64,000 bases of DNA from assembly GCF_037151175.1 (NCBI RefSeq), contig NZ_JBBCOR010000002.1, positions 310,001-374,000 of the forward strand, given 5' to 3'. Below the pieces are notes generated by a model, which was given only the letters and a program-made list of their open reading frames with translations, did no database searches and had not been told where the DNA came from. A program made the position numbers and the translations under genes. The stretch is from Asaia sp003994335. GTDB lineage: Bacteria; Pseudomonadota; Alphaproteobacteria; Acetobacterales; Acetobacteraceae. Of the stretch, positions 9,010 through 17,848 are shown in pieces (positions within the stretch are counted from its first letter, which is position 1; each line of letters opens with the position of its first letter).

Positions 9010-10413
9010 TCAGACGATGTCGGAAAAACCTATGGCGGGACGATAATCGAGTACGGAACGCAGACTGATGAGAGACTCACGCAGCCCCGCCAGATCGGGC
9101 GCGCTCCCCAGCGCCATACGCACGGCGGCAGGCGGGGGCCCGTTGACGGCAAAGACCGAACTCGGCACGAGAGCGAGGCCCTGACGGCGCGCGAAAGCCA
9201 CGAAATCGGCGCTGCTCCACCATTCCGGCAGAGGCAGCCAGACATGCGGGCTCGGGCTTTTATCGGCCACGCGCGCTCCCATGATCTGGCGCAGGGTCTG
9301 GTGACGCTGGGTCAGTTCGTCCCGGATACTACGCAGGCAGTGCTGGGCAAGTCCGGTCTCGATCCAGCGTGAGACGAGGGCGTCCAGAAGCCCCGCCTTG
9401 GCCTGACATATAGCCCTGACTCCCGCCGTGATACGCCGCGTCATTTCTGCGCCTGGCAGGACGATATAGGCCGTACGCAATCCGGGACTGAGCACCTTGG
9501 AAAGGGTCGCCACATAGAGCACCCGTGATGGATCGAGCATGGCCAGGGTTGGAGGTGGCGCCTTGAGCAACAGGCTGTAAGGATCATCCTCGACAATCTG
9601 CACCTGATGTCGGCGGGCAATGGCCAGAACCGCCTCGCGACGGTCGACTGACCAGGTTGCTGTGGTCGGGTTGTGGAGGGTCGGGGTGCAATAAAGGACG
9701 CGCGGCCGATGTCGGGCACAGAGCTCGTCCAGTGCCTCGGGGATCAGCCCCTCATGGTCCTGTTCCGTGCCGAGCAACACGTAACCAAGCTGCGCCGCGA
9801 TCGCCCGCATTCCCGGATAGGTCAACTGATCCGTGACGATGGCCTCACCCGGCTTCACGAGAGAACTCATGATGGCAGAAAGCGCTACCTGGGCACCGGG
9901 CACGATCAGGATCTCTCCCGCACGACGGCGGCCGAGAACGGGCTGCAACCATTGTGCCGCAAGCTGCCGGTCCTGTTGCGTTCCGCCTGTAACACGATAG
10001 GACATGACAGACTGCACATCCTGATGGCGAAAGATCGCGCCGATCTCTCCCTGGATCATAGCCTGTAATGCGGGGTCGCGTGGCAAGGGTGGCGAATTCA
10101 TTGTCAGATCGATGACACTTGCATCGGTCTGCCGCCAGGACCCCTCACCAGCATTGATCCGAACGAATGTTCCGCGTCCGATCGTGGCATCCAGCAGGCC
10201 GCGCTTCTGGGCCTCGGAGATCGCCCGGGTCACTGTGCTCAGATTTGTACCAAGCCGCGTCGCAATGACCCGCTGGGGTGGCAGTTTCTCCCCTTCCTGC
10301 AGATCTCCCTTCCGGATCGAATGCGCGATAGCCTCGACAATGGCGAGATAGAGCGCTCCGGTATTCCGGCTGATCGCGGCTTTCCATTCCCCGAGATAGG
10401 CTTCATCCGCCAT
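9010..10413 (-). CDS. MocR/GntR-family transcriptional regulator with aminotransferase domain
   Basis: A 467-residue fusion of an N-terminal GntR winged helix (about 15-85: GEKLPPQRVIATRLGTNLST then VTRAISEAQKRGLL and a GRGTFV wing) to a fold-type I aminotransferase domain. The PLP lysine is likely in VATLSKVLSPGLR near residue 300. MocR proteins bind PLP or an amino-compound aldimine as effector; TauR, which activates taurine use, belongs to this family. AAGGAG sits 8 bases before the ATG. It is divergent from the organosulfur operon starting at 10777, which makes it the prime candidate regulator. A PLP-metabolism regulator (PdxR-like) is an alternative. Confidence 0.88.
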   Translation of the reverse strand: MADEAYLGEWKAAISRNTGALYLAIVEAIAHSIRKGDLQEGEKLPPQRVIATRLGTNLSTVTRAISEAQKRGLLDATIGRGTFVRINAGEGSWRQTDASVIDLTMNSPPLPRDPALQAMIQGEIGAIFRHQDVQSVMSYRVTGGTQQDRQLAAQWLQPVLGRRRAGEILIVPGAQVALSAIMSSLVKPGEAIVTDQLTYPGMRAIAAQLGYVLLGTEQDHEGLIPEALDELCARHRPRVLYCTPTLHNPTTATWSVDRREAVLAIARRHQVQIVEDDPYSLLLKAPPPTLAMLDPSRVLYVATLSKVLSPGLRTAYIVLPGAEMTRRITAGVRAICQAKAGLLDALVSRWIETGLAQHCLRSIRDELTQRHQTLRQIMGARVADKSPSPHVWLPLPEWWSSADFVAFARRQGLALVPSSVFAVNGPPPAAVRMALGSAPDLAGLRESLISLRSVLDYRPAIGFSDIV

Positions 10414-10665
10414 CTGCCTGTCTCCTTCCTTGCCCGTCAGCGTCTCTTCTCTCTTCTAGCGCTCCTTTTCGCGTTGCGGGAATGCTGCAAAGCGCTGCCA
10501 CGTCAAAATCTCCCTTCGGAAATGTCGCAACGGGCCTGATCGATCAGCCTTACTCGTCCCGCATCATGGCTCGAAGCATTCTGTCCTGCTTCCGGACCAG
10601 GAAGGCCAGACCATTTCATTTACACCATTCCATTTGCACTGTTTTTTATAGTGGTTTTCAAAATT

Positions 10666-10681
10666 AACGAGAATCATCGTT
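10666..10681. promoter_or_regulatory. Inverted repeat overlapping the -35 element, candidate operator
   Basis: AACGA (10666-10670), a 6-base spacer and TCGTT (10677-10681) form an inverted repeat whose right arm overlaps the first bases of the TTGACA box. The position suits a repressor or a class II activator, possibly the divergent MocR protein. No experimental motif is known to me for this exact sequence. Confidence 0.35.
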
Positions 10682-10709
10682 GACAGAGCATGTCATTCCG
10701 TTTTGTTAT
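10680..10709 (+). promoter_or_regulatory. Sigma-70-type promoter of the organosulfur operon
   Basis: A perfect -35 TTGACA (10680-10685) is followed after 18 bases by TGTTAT (10704-10709), or after 17 by TTGTTA. It lies 67 bases before the chosen start codon at 10777. Confidence 0.5.
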
Positions 10710-10719
10710 TTCAAAATAA
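10706..10719. repeat. 14-bp AT-rich inverted repeat
   Basis: TTATTT, CA, AAATAA (10706-10719) is a perfect inverted repeat that overlaps the proposed -10 box. It may be an operator for the sulfur operon, or chance in an AT-rich promoter. Confidence 0.3.
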
Positions 10720-10776
10720 TAACGTTTATCAAAGTGAAATAGCTTTCCCGCTATGATCCTCGGTGAGATTGGTGTC

Positions 10777-11970
10777 ATGGATTTCACAGAACATTTTCGT
10801 TCCATTTCTGAAGGCGCCGTCGGACGAGACCGCGAGAGGCAGCCAGCCGACGCGGTTGTCAGGACGCTCGCGCATGCCGGATTTGGGCGCCTGCGTCTTG
10901 AGTCGGAACGAGGCGGGCTTGGTTTCGGGCTGACCGATACGTTCCGCGTATTACGTGACCTCGCCAGTGCGGATTCCAACATCCCGCAGATCTTCCGCGC
11001 GCATTTCGCCTTTGTCGAAACACTACGCGCGGGCTTGCCCGATGCCGAGCGGTGGCGCGGTCTGATACGCGACAACCAGATTTTCGGTGCGGCCATGGCC
11101 GAGCGCGGCAATGAGACCAGCGTGACCACCGAGGTGACAGACGGACCGAACGGTCTCGTTCTGAACGGACGTAAATACTACTCTACCGGCACGCTTTATG
11201 CCGACTGGATCATCGTTTGGGCCAGTCTGGCGGGCGACCGCGTCCGCGTACTGGTGCCTGCCGATGCACCGGGTGTGACACGCGTGGATGATTGGGACGG
11301 GTTCGGCCAGCGCCTGACGGGCAGTGGCACGACCCTCTTCGAGCAGGTCGCTATCGCCCCCGCCCAGATCGTCGAGCGTGCCCCCGCCGACACGCCGCCC
11401 AGCCAGCCTTTTCTCGGCGCCTATTACCAGCAATTCCACAATACCACTCTGGCCGGCATCGCCCAGGCCGTGCTGCGTGATGCGCTGGCTTTCGTACGCC
11501 CGCGCGAGCGTGTTTTCGGTGTGCCCGGCAAATCAGTGCAGAAACATGATCCCGTGGTGCAGGGCGTGGTGGGGCGTCTGTCCTCTCTCGCCTATTCGAC
11601 TGCAGTGCTGGCCGATCAAGGAGCGCGCGCGCTTGAGGCCATCGAGCCGCTCTTCCTTGCAGGCCAACACGACGACGATGCCATCGAGCGCGCTCAGGAG
11701 GAGATCTTCAAGGCGCAGCAGATCATCGCCCAGCAGACGCTCGAGGCGGCCACCCTTCTCTTCGAGGTCGGAGGGGCGTCGGCCACCTCCGAGACGCTGA
11801 GGCTCGACCGCCATTGGCGCAATGCTCGCACCCTCGCCTCTCATAACCCAGCAGCCCAACGCCAGCGCGAGCTTGGCGATGTTGCCCTGAACGGCACACG
11901 CCTGTGGACGCCCTATCGTGACGGGCTGCGTCGCCTAGCCGAGGCCAACCGTCAGGGAGACGCCGCATGA
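10777..11970 (+). CDS. Acyl-CoA-dehydrogenase-fold flavin monooxygenase, DszC/SfnB-like
   Basis: A 397-residue protein of the acyl-CoA dehydrogenase fold. FGRLRLESERGGLGFGLTDT is the typical N-terminal helix-turn. GAAMAERGNE and LNGRKYYSTGTLYADWIIVW match the flavin-binding middle beta domain of DszC/SfnB/MsuC-type sulfur oxygenases, and GGASATSETLRLDRHWRNAR matches the C-terminal end. Members use reduced FMN and O2 to oxidise sulfides or sulfones. I prefer ATG 10777 (GGTGAG upstream) to ATG 10753, which has no ribosome-binding site. The stop overlaps the next start (ATGA). The exact sulfur substrate is unknown. Confidence 0.82.
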   Translation: MDFTEHFRSISEGAVGRDRERQPADAVVRTLAHAGFGRLRLESERGGLGFGLTDTFRVLRDLASADSNIPQIFRAHFAFVETLRAGLPDAERWRGLIRDNQIFGAAMAERGNETSVTTEVTDGPNGLVLNGRKYYSTGTLYADWIIVWASLAGDRVRVLVPADAPGVTRVDDWDGFGQRLTGSGTTLFEQVAIAPAQIVERAPADTPPSQPFLGAYYQQFHNTTLAGIAQAVLRDALAFVRPRERVFGVPGKSVQKHDPVVQGVVGRLSSLAYSTAVLADQGARALEAIEPLFLAGQHDDDAIERAQEEIFKAQQIIAQQTLEAATLLFEVGGASATSETLRLDRHWRNARTLASHNPAAQRQRELGDVALNGTRLWTPYRDGLRRLAEANRQGDAA

Positions 11971-13451
11971 CCCATTCCCCGCTCGCCCCCCGCAAGACCC
12001 TGCACGTCAATCTGTTTGAAATGGCCTGTGTGAGCCATATCGTGCACGGCATGTGGCGCGAGGAGGGGAATAACCGCCACCGCTTCGGCGAAATGGCGTT
12101 CTGGCTCGACACGGCGCGCAAGGCCGAACAGGCCGGTATGGACGCGATCTTTCTTGCCGATGTGATCGGGATCTATGATCGTTTCGGCGGTCTGGACGCC
12201 TCGTTGCGTCTGGGGCTTCAGATCCCCAATCTCGATCCGCTCTCGCTCATCCCCGCCATGGCAGCCGTGACCACCACGCTCGGTTTTGCGGCCACGTTTT
12301 CGACCACCTATGAACCGCCCTTCGCTTTCGCGCGGCGCATGAGCACGCTCGATCTGCTGACCGAGGGACGGGTGGGATGGAATGTCGTCACCTCCTATCT
12401 GCCCAATGCCGCGCGCAATTTTGGCCTCGATGGCGAACTCGAGCATGACAGCCGCTATGACCGGGCGGATGAATATCTTGAAGTCCTCTACAAGCTCTGG
12501 GAGGGCAGCTGGGAAGACGGTGCCGTGATCGAGGATCGTGCGGGTGACCGCTATGCCGATCCCGAGCGCGTGCGCCATATCCATCACGAAGGCGCTCATT
12601 TTCGCGTCGGAGGCCCCCATCTCGTGCAGCCCACGCGGCAGCGCACCCCTGTGCTGTTCCAGGCGACCGGCTCGCCTCGCGGTCTGCAAACCGCCGCCCG
12701 TCATGCCGAAGCCGTGTTCATTGGCGGCAGGACACAGGAGGAGGTGCGTCGTGCCATCGCCCGTACCCGCGAGGCAGCCGCCGCCCAGGGTCGTGATCCT
12801 GCCGAGCTGAAATTCTACGTGATGGCGGGGTTGATTGCCGGGCGTACCGAAGAAGAGGCTCAGGCCAAGCTCTCCCGTTATCGCGCGCTCTATTCCGAGG
12901 AAGGTGCCTTGGTTCACGCACAGGCAGAGATCGATCTGCGCCAGTTCGATCCGTCGCTGACTCTGGGCGAGGCCCTGGCCAGGAGCGGACGCGCAATCGG
13001 CAATATGGGCCGTCGCTTCGCTGCCGAGCAGACGGTCGGTGCCGCCCTCGCCCAGATTGCCAGCTTCGATGAGGGGCGGTTCTTCCGGGCAGGTACGCCC
13101 GAGCAGATTGCCGATGATATCGAAGCCTGGTTGGATGAGGACGGGATCGATGGCATCAATCTGCGCCAGTATCACAGCCACGAAACCCTCGATGATTATG
13201 CCACGTTGATCGCGCCGGAACTGCGCCGTCGCGGCAGGCTGCCCCCTGCCCCTGTGCGGGGCGAGACATTGCGCCATCGACTCACAGGGCGCGACCGGCT
13301 GCCCGACACCCATCCCGCTGCCCTGTATCGCAGCGCCCCTGCGTCATGGCCCGGCCCTGCCGGGATCGGCCAGAACGCCCCCCTCCCCAAAACTGCTTCA
13401 GCATCAAGCGGTCGGCAACAGACCGTGCAGAAAGAAAGCGCCCTGCCATGA
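11967..13451 (+). CDS. NtaA/SnaA/DszA-type flavin-dependent monooxygenase
   Basis: A 494-residue bacterial-luciferase-like TIM-barrel protein of the DszA/NtaA group. Family blocks visible are FLADVIGIYDRFGG, ATFSTTYEPPFAFARRMSTL, GRVGWNVVTSYLPNAARNFG, and RYDRADEYLEVLYKLWEGSW, followed by FQATGSPRGLQTAARHAEAV. These enzymes use FMNH2 to cleave C-S or C-N bonds (dibenzothiophene sulfone, nitrilotriacetate). The C-terminal 70 residues are Pro/Arg/Ala-rich and low in complexity, longer than usual. It is joined to both neighbours by ATGA overlaps. It needs an outside source of reduced flavin. Confidence 0.88.
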   Translation: MTHSPLAPRKTLHVNLFEMACVSHIVHGMWREEGNNRHRFGEMAFWLDTARKAEQAGMDAIFLADVIGIYDRFGGLDASLRLGLQIPNLDPLSLIPAMAAVTTTLGFAATFSTTYEPPFAFARRMSTLDLLTEGRVGWNVVTSYLPNAARNFGLDGELEHDSRYDRADEYLEVLYKLWEGSWEDGAVIEDRAGDRYADPERVRHIHHEGAHFRVGGPHLVQPTRQRTPVLFQATGSPRGLQTAARHAEAVFIGGRTQEEVRRAIARTREAAAAQGRDPAELKFYVMAGLIAGRTEEEAQAKLSRYRALYSEEGALVHAQAEIDLRQFDPSLTLGEALARSGRAIGNMGRRFAAEQTVGAALAQIASFDEGRFFRAGTPEQIADDIEAWLDEDGIDGINLRQYHSHETLDDYATLIAPELRRRGRLPPAPVRGETLRHRLTGRDRLPDTHPAALYRSAPASWPGPAGIGQNAPLPKTASASSGRQQTVQKESALP

Positions 13452-14704
13452 CCCGCCTTCCTTCCTTCGCGTCTTCATTCGTATCCTCCCCGTTCGCCCG
13501 TGCGCCAGAAGGTCTCTCGTCCTTCGACACTTCCGCGGCCCTCTCGGCGCCGGAAAAGATCAACGTGCTCTGGTTCCTACCAACCCATGGCGATAGCCGC
13601 TATCTCGGTACGAGCGAAGGCGGTCGCGCAGTCGACCTGCCCTATCTGCAGCAAATTGCACGCGCGGCGGACTCGCTTGGCTATTATGGCGTTCTCCTGC
13701 CCACAGGACGGAGCTGCGAAGATTCCTGGGTGGTGGCGTCCTCGCTCATCACTTCGACAGAACGTCTGAAATTTCTCGTGGCCGTGCGCCCCGGCTTGCA
13801 ATCTCCTACCTTGGCCGCACGCATGACCTCGACGCTCGACCGGCTCTCGAACGGGCGTTTGCTGATCAATGTCGTGACCGGCGGCGATCCACGCGAGAAT
13901 GGCGGTGATGGGCTGTTTCATGACCATGCCACGCGCTATGCGATTACGGAGGAGTTTCTGGGCATCTATTCCCGCCTGCTGCGTGGTGAAACCGTAGAGC
14001 ATGAAGGCCCCCATTTCCGCATCGCCGATGGCCGTCTCCTTTTCCCTCCGCATCAGGAAAACGGCCCCCCGCTCTATTTCGGTGGCTCCTCCGACGTCGG
14101 GATCGATATCGCGGCACGGCGCGTAGACAAATATCTCACCTGGGGCGAGCCTCCCGCTCTCGTGCGTGAAAAGATCAGCCGCGTACGCGAGGCCGCCGCA
14201 AAGACCGGGCGCGAGGTGAGCTTTGGCATACGCTTTCATGTCATTGCGCGCGAGACCACTCAGGAGGCCTGGGCCGAGGCCGACCGGCTGATCTCAAAGC
14301 TCGACGATGCCACCATTTCGCAAGCGCAATCCGTTTTCGCGCGGCTCGATTCAGTCGGGCAGGCCCGTATGAGCGCCCTGCATGGAGGACGACGGGACAA
14401 GCTGGAAATCAGCCCCAACCTCTGGGCCGGTGTCGGGCTGGTACGCGGCGGTGCCGGCACGGCACTGGTGGGAGACCCGGCCACCATTGCCGAACGTATC
14501 GACGAATACCGCCGCGCAGGGTGCGACAGCTTCATCCTTTCGGGATATCCGCATCTGGAAGAAGCCTATCGCTTCGGTGAACTGGTGCTGCCTCTTCTGC
14601 CCACCGCTCATCCGGTGCGGACACAGAGGGCCAGCAGCAATATGGGACCGTTCGGCGAGACGATTGCAGGCAGCCATCGTCCCGGGCGGGTATCGGCCTC
14701 ATAA
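13448..14704 (+). CDS. ssuD: SsuD-like FMNH2-dependent alkanesulfonate monooxygenase
   Basis: A 418-residue luciferase-like protein with INVLWFLPTHGDSRYLG, GVLLPTGRSCEDSWV, FLVAVRPGLQSPTLAARMTS, NVVTGGDPRENGGDGLFHDH and LYFGGSSDVG, all characteristic of SsuD. It would release sulfite from alkanesulfonates. The start is ATG 13448, overlapping the previous stop; the frame is open to 13346 but that part is inside the upstream gene. It has about 40 extra N-terminal residues before the conserved core. No SsuE partner lies in this operon. Substrate range is not predictable. Confidence 0.9.
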   Translation: MTRLPSFASSFVSSPFARAPEGLSSFDTSAALSAPEKINVLWFLPTHGDSRYLGTSEGGRAVDLPYLQQIARAADSLGYYGVLLPTGRSCEDSWVVASSLITSTERLKFLVAVRPGLQSPTLAARMTSTLDRLSNGRLLINVVTGGDPRENGGDGLFHDHATRYAITEEFLGIYSRLLRGETVEHEGPHFRIADGRLLFPPHQENGPPLYFGGSSDVGIDIAARRVDKYLTWGEPPALVREKISRVREAAAKTGREVSFGIRFHVIARETTQEAWAEADRLISKLDDATISQAQSVFARLDSVGQARMSALHGGRRDKLEISPNLWAGVGLVRGGAGTALVGDPATIAERIDEYRRAGCDSFILSGYPHLEEAYRFGELVLPLLPTAHPVRTQRASSNMGPFGETIAGSHRPGRVSAS

Positions 14705-16146
14705 TGTCCGACACGCTCCCTCATTACCCCGTCGCGATTATCGGCGGCGGCGCGACCGGCACCATGGTGGCGTTTCACCTGCTGCGCCAGCGTCCCGACC
14801 TCGGGGCAGGCGCGGTAGCGATCATCGAGCCGCGCGCGCAGCTCGGAGCCGGGCTGGCCTATGGCACACGCGATGCGCAGCACCGCATCAACGTGCCCGC
14901 CGCGCGAATGAGCCTCGACACTGCCGTGCCCGGCGATTTTCGTGCCTGGCTCGATCTCGATGCGCTTGCCGCAACAGACCCGGACGCCTTTCTGCCCTCG
15001 GGCGATCTCTACCCGGCACGGGCGCAATTCGGTCAGTATCTGGCCGCACGCATCGCGCCTTTTCTGGACGCAGGACGGCTCGTCCATCAACGTGACGCCG
15101 TGACGGCGGTGACGCGACATGACGGGAACTGGGTGCTGACCCTGAGCGACGGGGGAGGCCTGACCGCGTCCCATGTCGTGATCGCCCTCACCCATCCGGC
15201 CCCGGCCTTGCCCGCTGCCTTGCGCCCTCTGGCACAGGAGGCACGCGTCGTGGCCAATCCCTGGCGCGACGACGCTCTGGCACGGATCGCAACGCAGGAT
15301 CGCGTGGCGATTATCGGTACTGGGCTCACCATGGCCGATATTGTGGCGAGCCTTGAGGCCCGCGGCCATCAGGGGCCGATCCTTGCCGTTTCGCGACGCG
15401 GCCTGCGCCCGCGCGCCCATGCGGCAGAGGCCTCGGCACTGTCGGATATCCTGCATCTTGCCCCTGCCCCCACGGCTCTGGGCCTTCTACGCAACGTCAG
15501 AACGGCACTGCGGGAGCATCCCGATCTTTCCTGGCACGAGATCATCGATGCCACACGCAAACAGGGGCGCAGGTTATGGTCGGTGCTCGATCTTGCCGAG
15601 CGCAAAAGGCTCATCCGCCATTTGCGCCCCTTCTGGGATGTGCACCGCTTTCGCATCGCCCCGCAGATCGACGCGATCCTGACACGAGGCCTCGCCTCGA
15701 AGCGCCTGTCTATCCGGGCGGCCCGTGTCATCGAGGCAATGGCAGGTCCTGAAGGGATCGCTTTAACGCTTCAGTTCCGTGGGCAAGCGCCTGAGACGCT
15801 CATTGTCGATCATGTGGTCAATACGACCGGTCCCGATCATGCAGGTATCATCTCTAACACGCCATTCCTGCGCACTCTGGCGGGGCAAGGTCATATCGCC
15901 CCGGACCCGACCGGTCTCGGGCTGCATACCGCCCCCGATTACCACGCCCTGCCTGCCCGGGAAACCGCACAGGGAACCGCACAGGGAACAGCGCCCCTGC
16001 TGATCGCCGGGCCGCTCTCGCGCGGGACGTTCGGGGAGTTGATGGGCCTGCCGGAAGTGACCGAGAACGCCCAATCCGTGGCGCGCCAGCTCGCCGCAGA
16101 ACTGAACACCGCGCACAAGCGCGTTCCCGACGAGGTTCGATCATGA
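14704..16146 (+). CDS. FAD/NAD(P)-binding oxidoreductase
   Basis: A 480-residue Rossmann protein. YPVAIIGGGATGTMVAFHLL at the N-terminus is a GxGxxG dinucleotide site; GAGLAYGTRDAQHRINVPAA is the signature of the NAD_binding_9 group; VAIIGTGLTMADIVASLEAR is a second nucleotide-binding motif near residue 200. The start ATG overlaps the ssuD-like stop by one base (TAATG). Proteins of this group occur beside sulfonate monooxygenases; a role as flavin reductase or accessory oxidoreductase is an inference. An in-frame repeat coding ETAQGTAQGTA lies near 15960-15990. Confidence 0.8.
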   Translation: MSDTLPHYPVAIIGGGATGTMVAFHLLRQRPDLGAGAVAIIEPRAQLGAGLAYGTRDAQHRINVPAARMSLDTAVPGDFRAWLDLDALAATDPDAFLPSGDLYPARAQFGQYLAARIAPFLDAGRLVHQRDAVTAVTRHDGNWVLTLSDGGGLTASHVVIALTHPAPALPAALRPLAQEARVVANPWRDDALARIATQDRVAIIGTGLTMADIVASLEARGHQGPILAVSRRGLRPRAHAAEASALSDILHLAPAPTALGLLRNVRTALREHPDLSWHEIIDATRKQGRRLWSVLDLAERKRLIRHLRPFWDVHRFRIAPQIDAILTRGLASKRLSIRAARVIEAMAGPEGIALTLQFRGQAPETLIVDHVVNTTGPDHAGIISNTPFLRTLAGQGHIAPDPTGLGLHTAPDYHALPARETAQGTAQGTAPLLIAGPLSRGTFGELMGLPEVTENAQSVARQLAAELNTAHKRVPDEVRS

Positions 16147-17630
16147 GCGCCCTGCCCCCGCATCCGCCCGAGCGCCCTGTCATTCGCTCTGCCGAGGATA
16201 TCGCTGCCCTGGTCAATCGTGGTCCCTCTGGCAAGGGACATGCGAATATCATCGTCCTGCTCGCTCTGGGGGGCGTGTTCCTCGATGCCTACGACCTGAC
16301 CACCCTCTCCTACGGCATTGGCGATGTGCAGAAGCATTTCGGCCTGACGGGCTCGCAAACCGGGATGGTCGCCGCCGCCATGAGTGCCGGCACCATCGTG
16401 GGCAGTATCACAGGCGGCTGGCTGACCGACAGGATCGGACGCTACGCGGTGTTCATGGCCGATATGGCCTGCTTCGTGATCGCAGCCCTCGTGGCCGCTG
16501 CGGCCCCGACTGCCAGCATCCTGATTCTGGCCCGCTTTGCCATGGGGTTCGGCGTGGGGATGGATCTGCCCGTCGCCATGGCGTTTCTCTCGGAATTCTC
16601 CAAGCTCACCGGCAAGGGCAGCAAGGCGGGGCGCGCCGCGGCCTGGTGCCCGACCTGGTATGCGGCCTCATCCGCGTGCTTCCTTCTGGTCTTTGCGCTG
16701 AATGCGGTGGTCCCGGCAGGCCATCCCGACTGGCTATGGCGCGCCTCGCTCGGCTTTGGCGCTGTACCGGCGTTGATCATCATTCTGGTACGCAGCCGCT
16801 ATATGAGCGAATCCCCACTCTGGATCGCTCGTCATGGCGATCTGGAAAAGGCCGCCGCCATCCTGCGCGTCACCCATGGGGTCGATCCGGTGCTTCATAT
16901 CACCGTGGCTCCTGAACCCGAGGCCCCTCCAAGCCCCTTCTCCCTGCTCCGCAGGCCACTCCTGCCGCGCACGCTTCTGATCATCGGCATGAAGCTCGTC
17001 AGCGCAACCTCCTATGCCGCGATTGCCTTCGGCGCCCCCAGTCTGCTCGCAACGATGCTGCACATGAATCGTACCGAGGTGCTCAGTGTCTCGATCCTGC
17101 TCAATCTGGTCTTTGCCCTGACGGGTGGGTTGCTTGGCGTGCGCCTGACACGGAGCTTCGGCTCACGACCGATCACGCTGGCAGGGTACGCGATGCAGGT
17201 TGTAGGCATCGCCCTTCTGGCGGTCATCGGCACGCCGCACTCATATGCCGGAATCTGGCTGGTCATGACCGGTTTTGCCCTGTTCCTGTTCGCGCAGGGT
17301 TTCGGCCCAGGATGCCAGCAGATGGTCTATCCAACCCTGAGCTACCCGACAGAACTGCGCGGGACGGGCATCGGCTTTACAAATTTCATCGCAGGGTTTG
17401 GCGGGACGCTGACCATGTGGGCGTTGCCGGGGCTCTATACGAGCCTTGGGACGCAGATCTTCTGGGTCATCCTGATTGCGCCTGTTTTTGGCATCGCTCT
17501 TCATCTTGTCCTGAGATGGGAAGTCTTCGGATACGACGCCGATGCCGACCCCGCCTTGCGCCGGGTGCGCGCCGAACCACGCAGTATGTCGGCCCCTGAA
17601 CGGCTCTGCCCTTCCAACCCCATGCGCTGA
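16143..17630 (+). CDS. MFS transporter of the sulfur operon
   Basis: A 495-residue, 12-helix major facilitator. The first helix contains GGVFLDAYDLTTLSYGI and the loop 2-3 motif is GGWLTDRIGRYAVF, as in the sugar-porter/aromatic-acid-symporter branch. It is the last of five co-translated genes (ATGA overlap upstream), so it likely imports the organosulfur substrate or exports a product across the inner membrane. It takes the place of the SsuABC/TauABC importer usually found in such loci. Confidence 0.85.
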   Translation: MSALPPHPPERPVIRSAEDIAALVNRGPSGKGHANIIVLLALGGVFLDAYDLTTLSYGIGDVQKHFGLTGSQTGMVAAAMSAGTIVGSITGGWLTDRIGRYAVFMADMACFVIAALVAAAAPTASILILARFAMGFGVGMDLPVAMAFLSEFSKLTGKGSKAGRAAAWCPTWYAASSACFLLVFALNAVVPAGHPDWLWRASLGFGAVPALIIILVRSRYMSESPLWIARHGDLEKAAAILRVTHGVDPVLHITVAPEPEAPPSPFSLLRRPLLPRTLLIIGMKLVSATSYAAIAFGAPSLLATMLHMNRTEVLSVSILLNLVFALTGGLLGVRLTRSFGSRPITLAGYAMQVVGIALLAVIGTPHSYAGIWLVMTGFALFLFAQGFGPGCQQMVYPTLSYPTELRGTGIGFTNFIAGFGGTLTMWALPGLYTSLGTQIFWVILIAPVFGIALHLVLRWEVFGYDADADPALRRVRAEPRSMSAPERLCPSNPMR

Positions 17631-17848
17631 ACTTCCCGGGAAAAGGGCTCGCCCTGACCGGGGACGGCCGATCTCCGCCCGTATTAAACGACCAGAAATG
17701 AGTAAATTCATGAAGAACGATCCCATGCAGTCATTACACCCGTCCATGCGATGTCCATCCCCACCCAAGCATCCTGAACCGACTCACCGACCAGGCTTCT
17801 CCGCACCTTTTCACGCGCTCACGACCCCATTCTCCGGATATCGACCCC

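Larger units (their letters stand above)
10414..10776. other. Divergent control region between the MocR gene and the sulfur operon
   Basis: The first 200 bases past the regulator start hold nothing recognisable. The right half is AT-rich and contains two inverted repeats and a sigma-70-like promoter, listed separately. Confidence 0.6.

Noticed and set aside
15959..15990. Short tandem repeat in the FAD/NAD(P)-binding gene (ETAQGTAQGTA)
   Set aside because: An in-frame near-repeat of about 12 bases, two copies; too small to be a mobile element or phase-variation tract.
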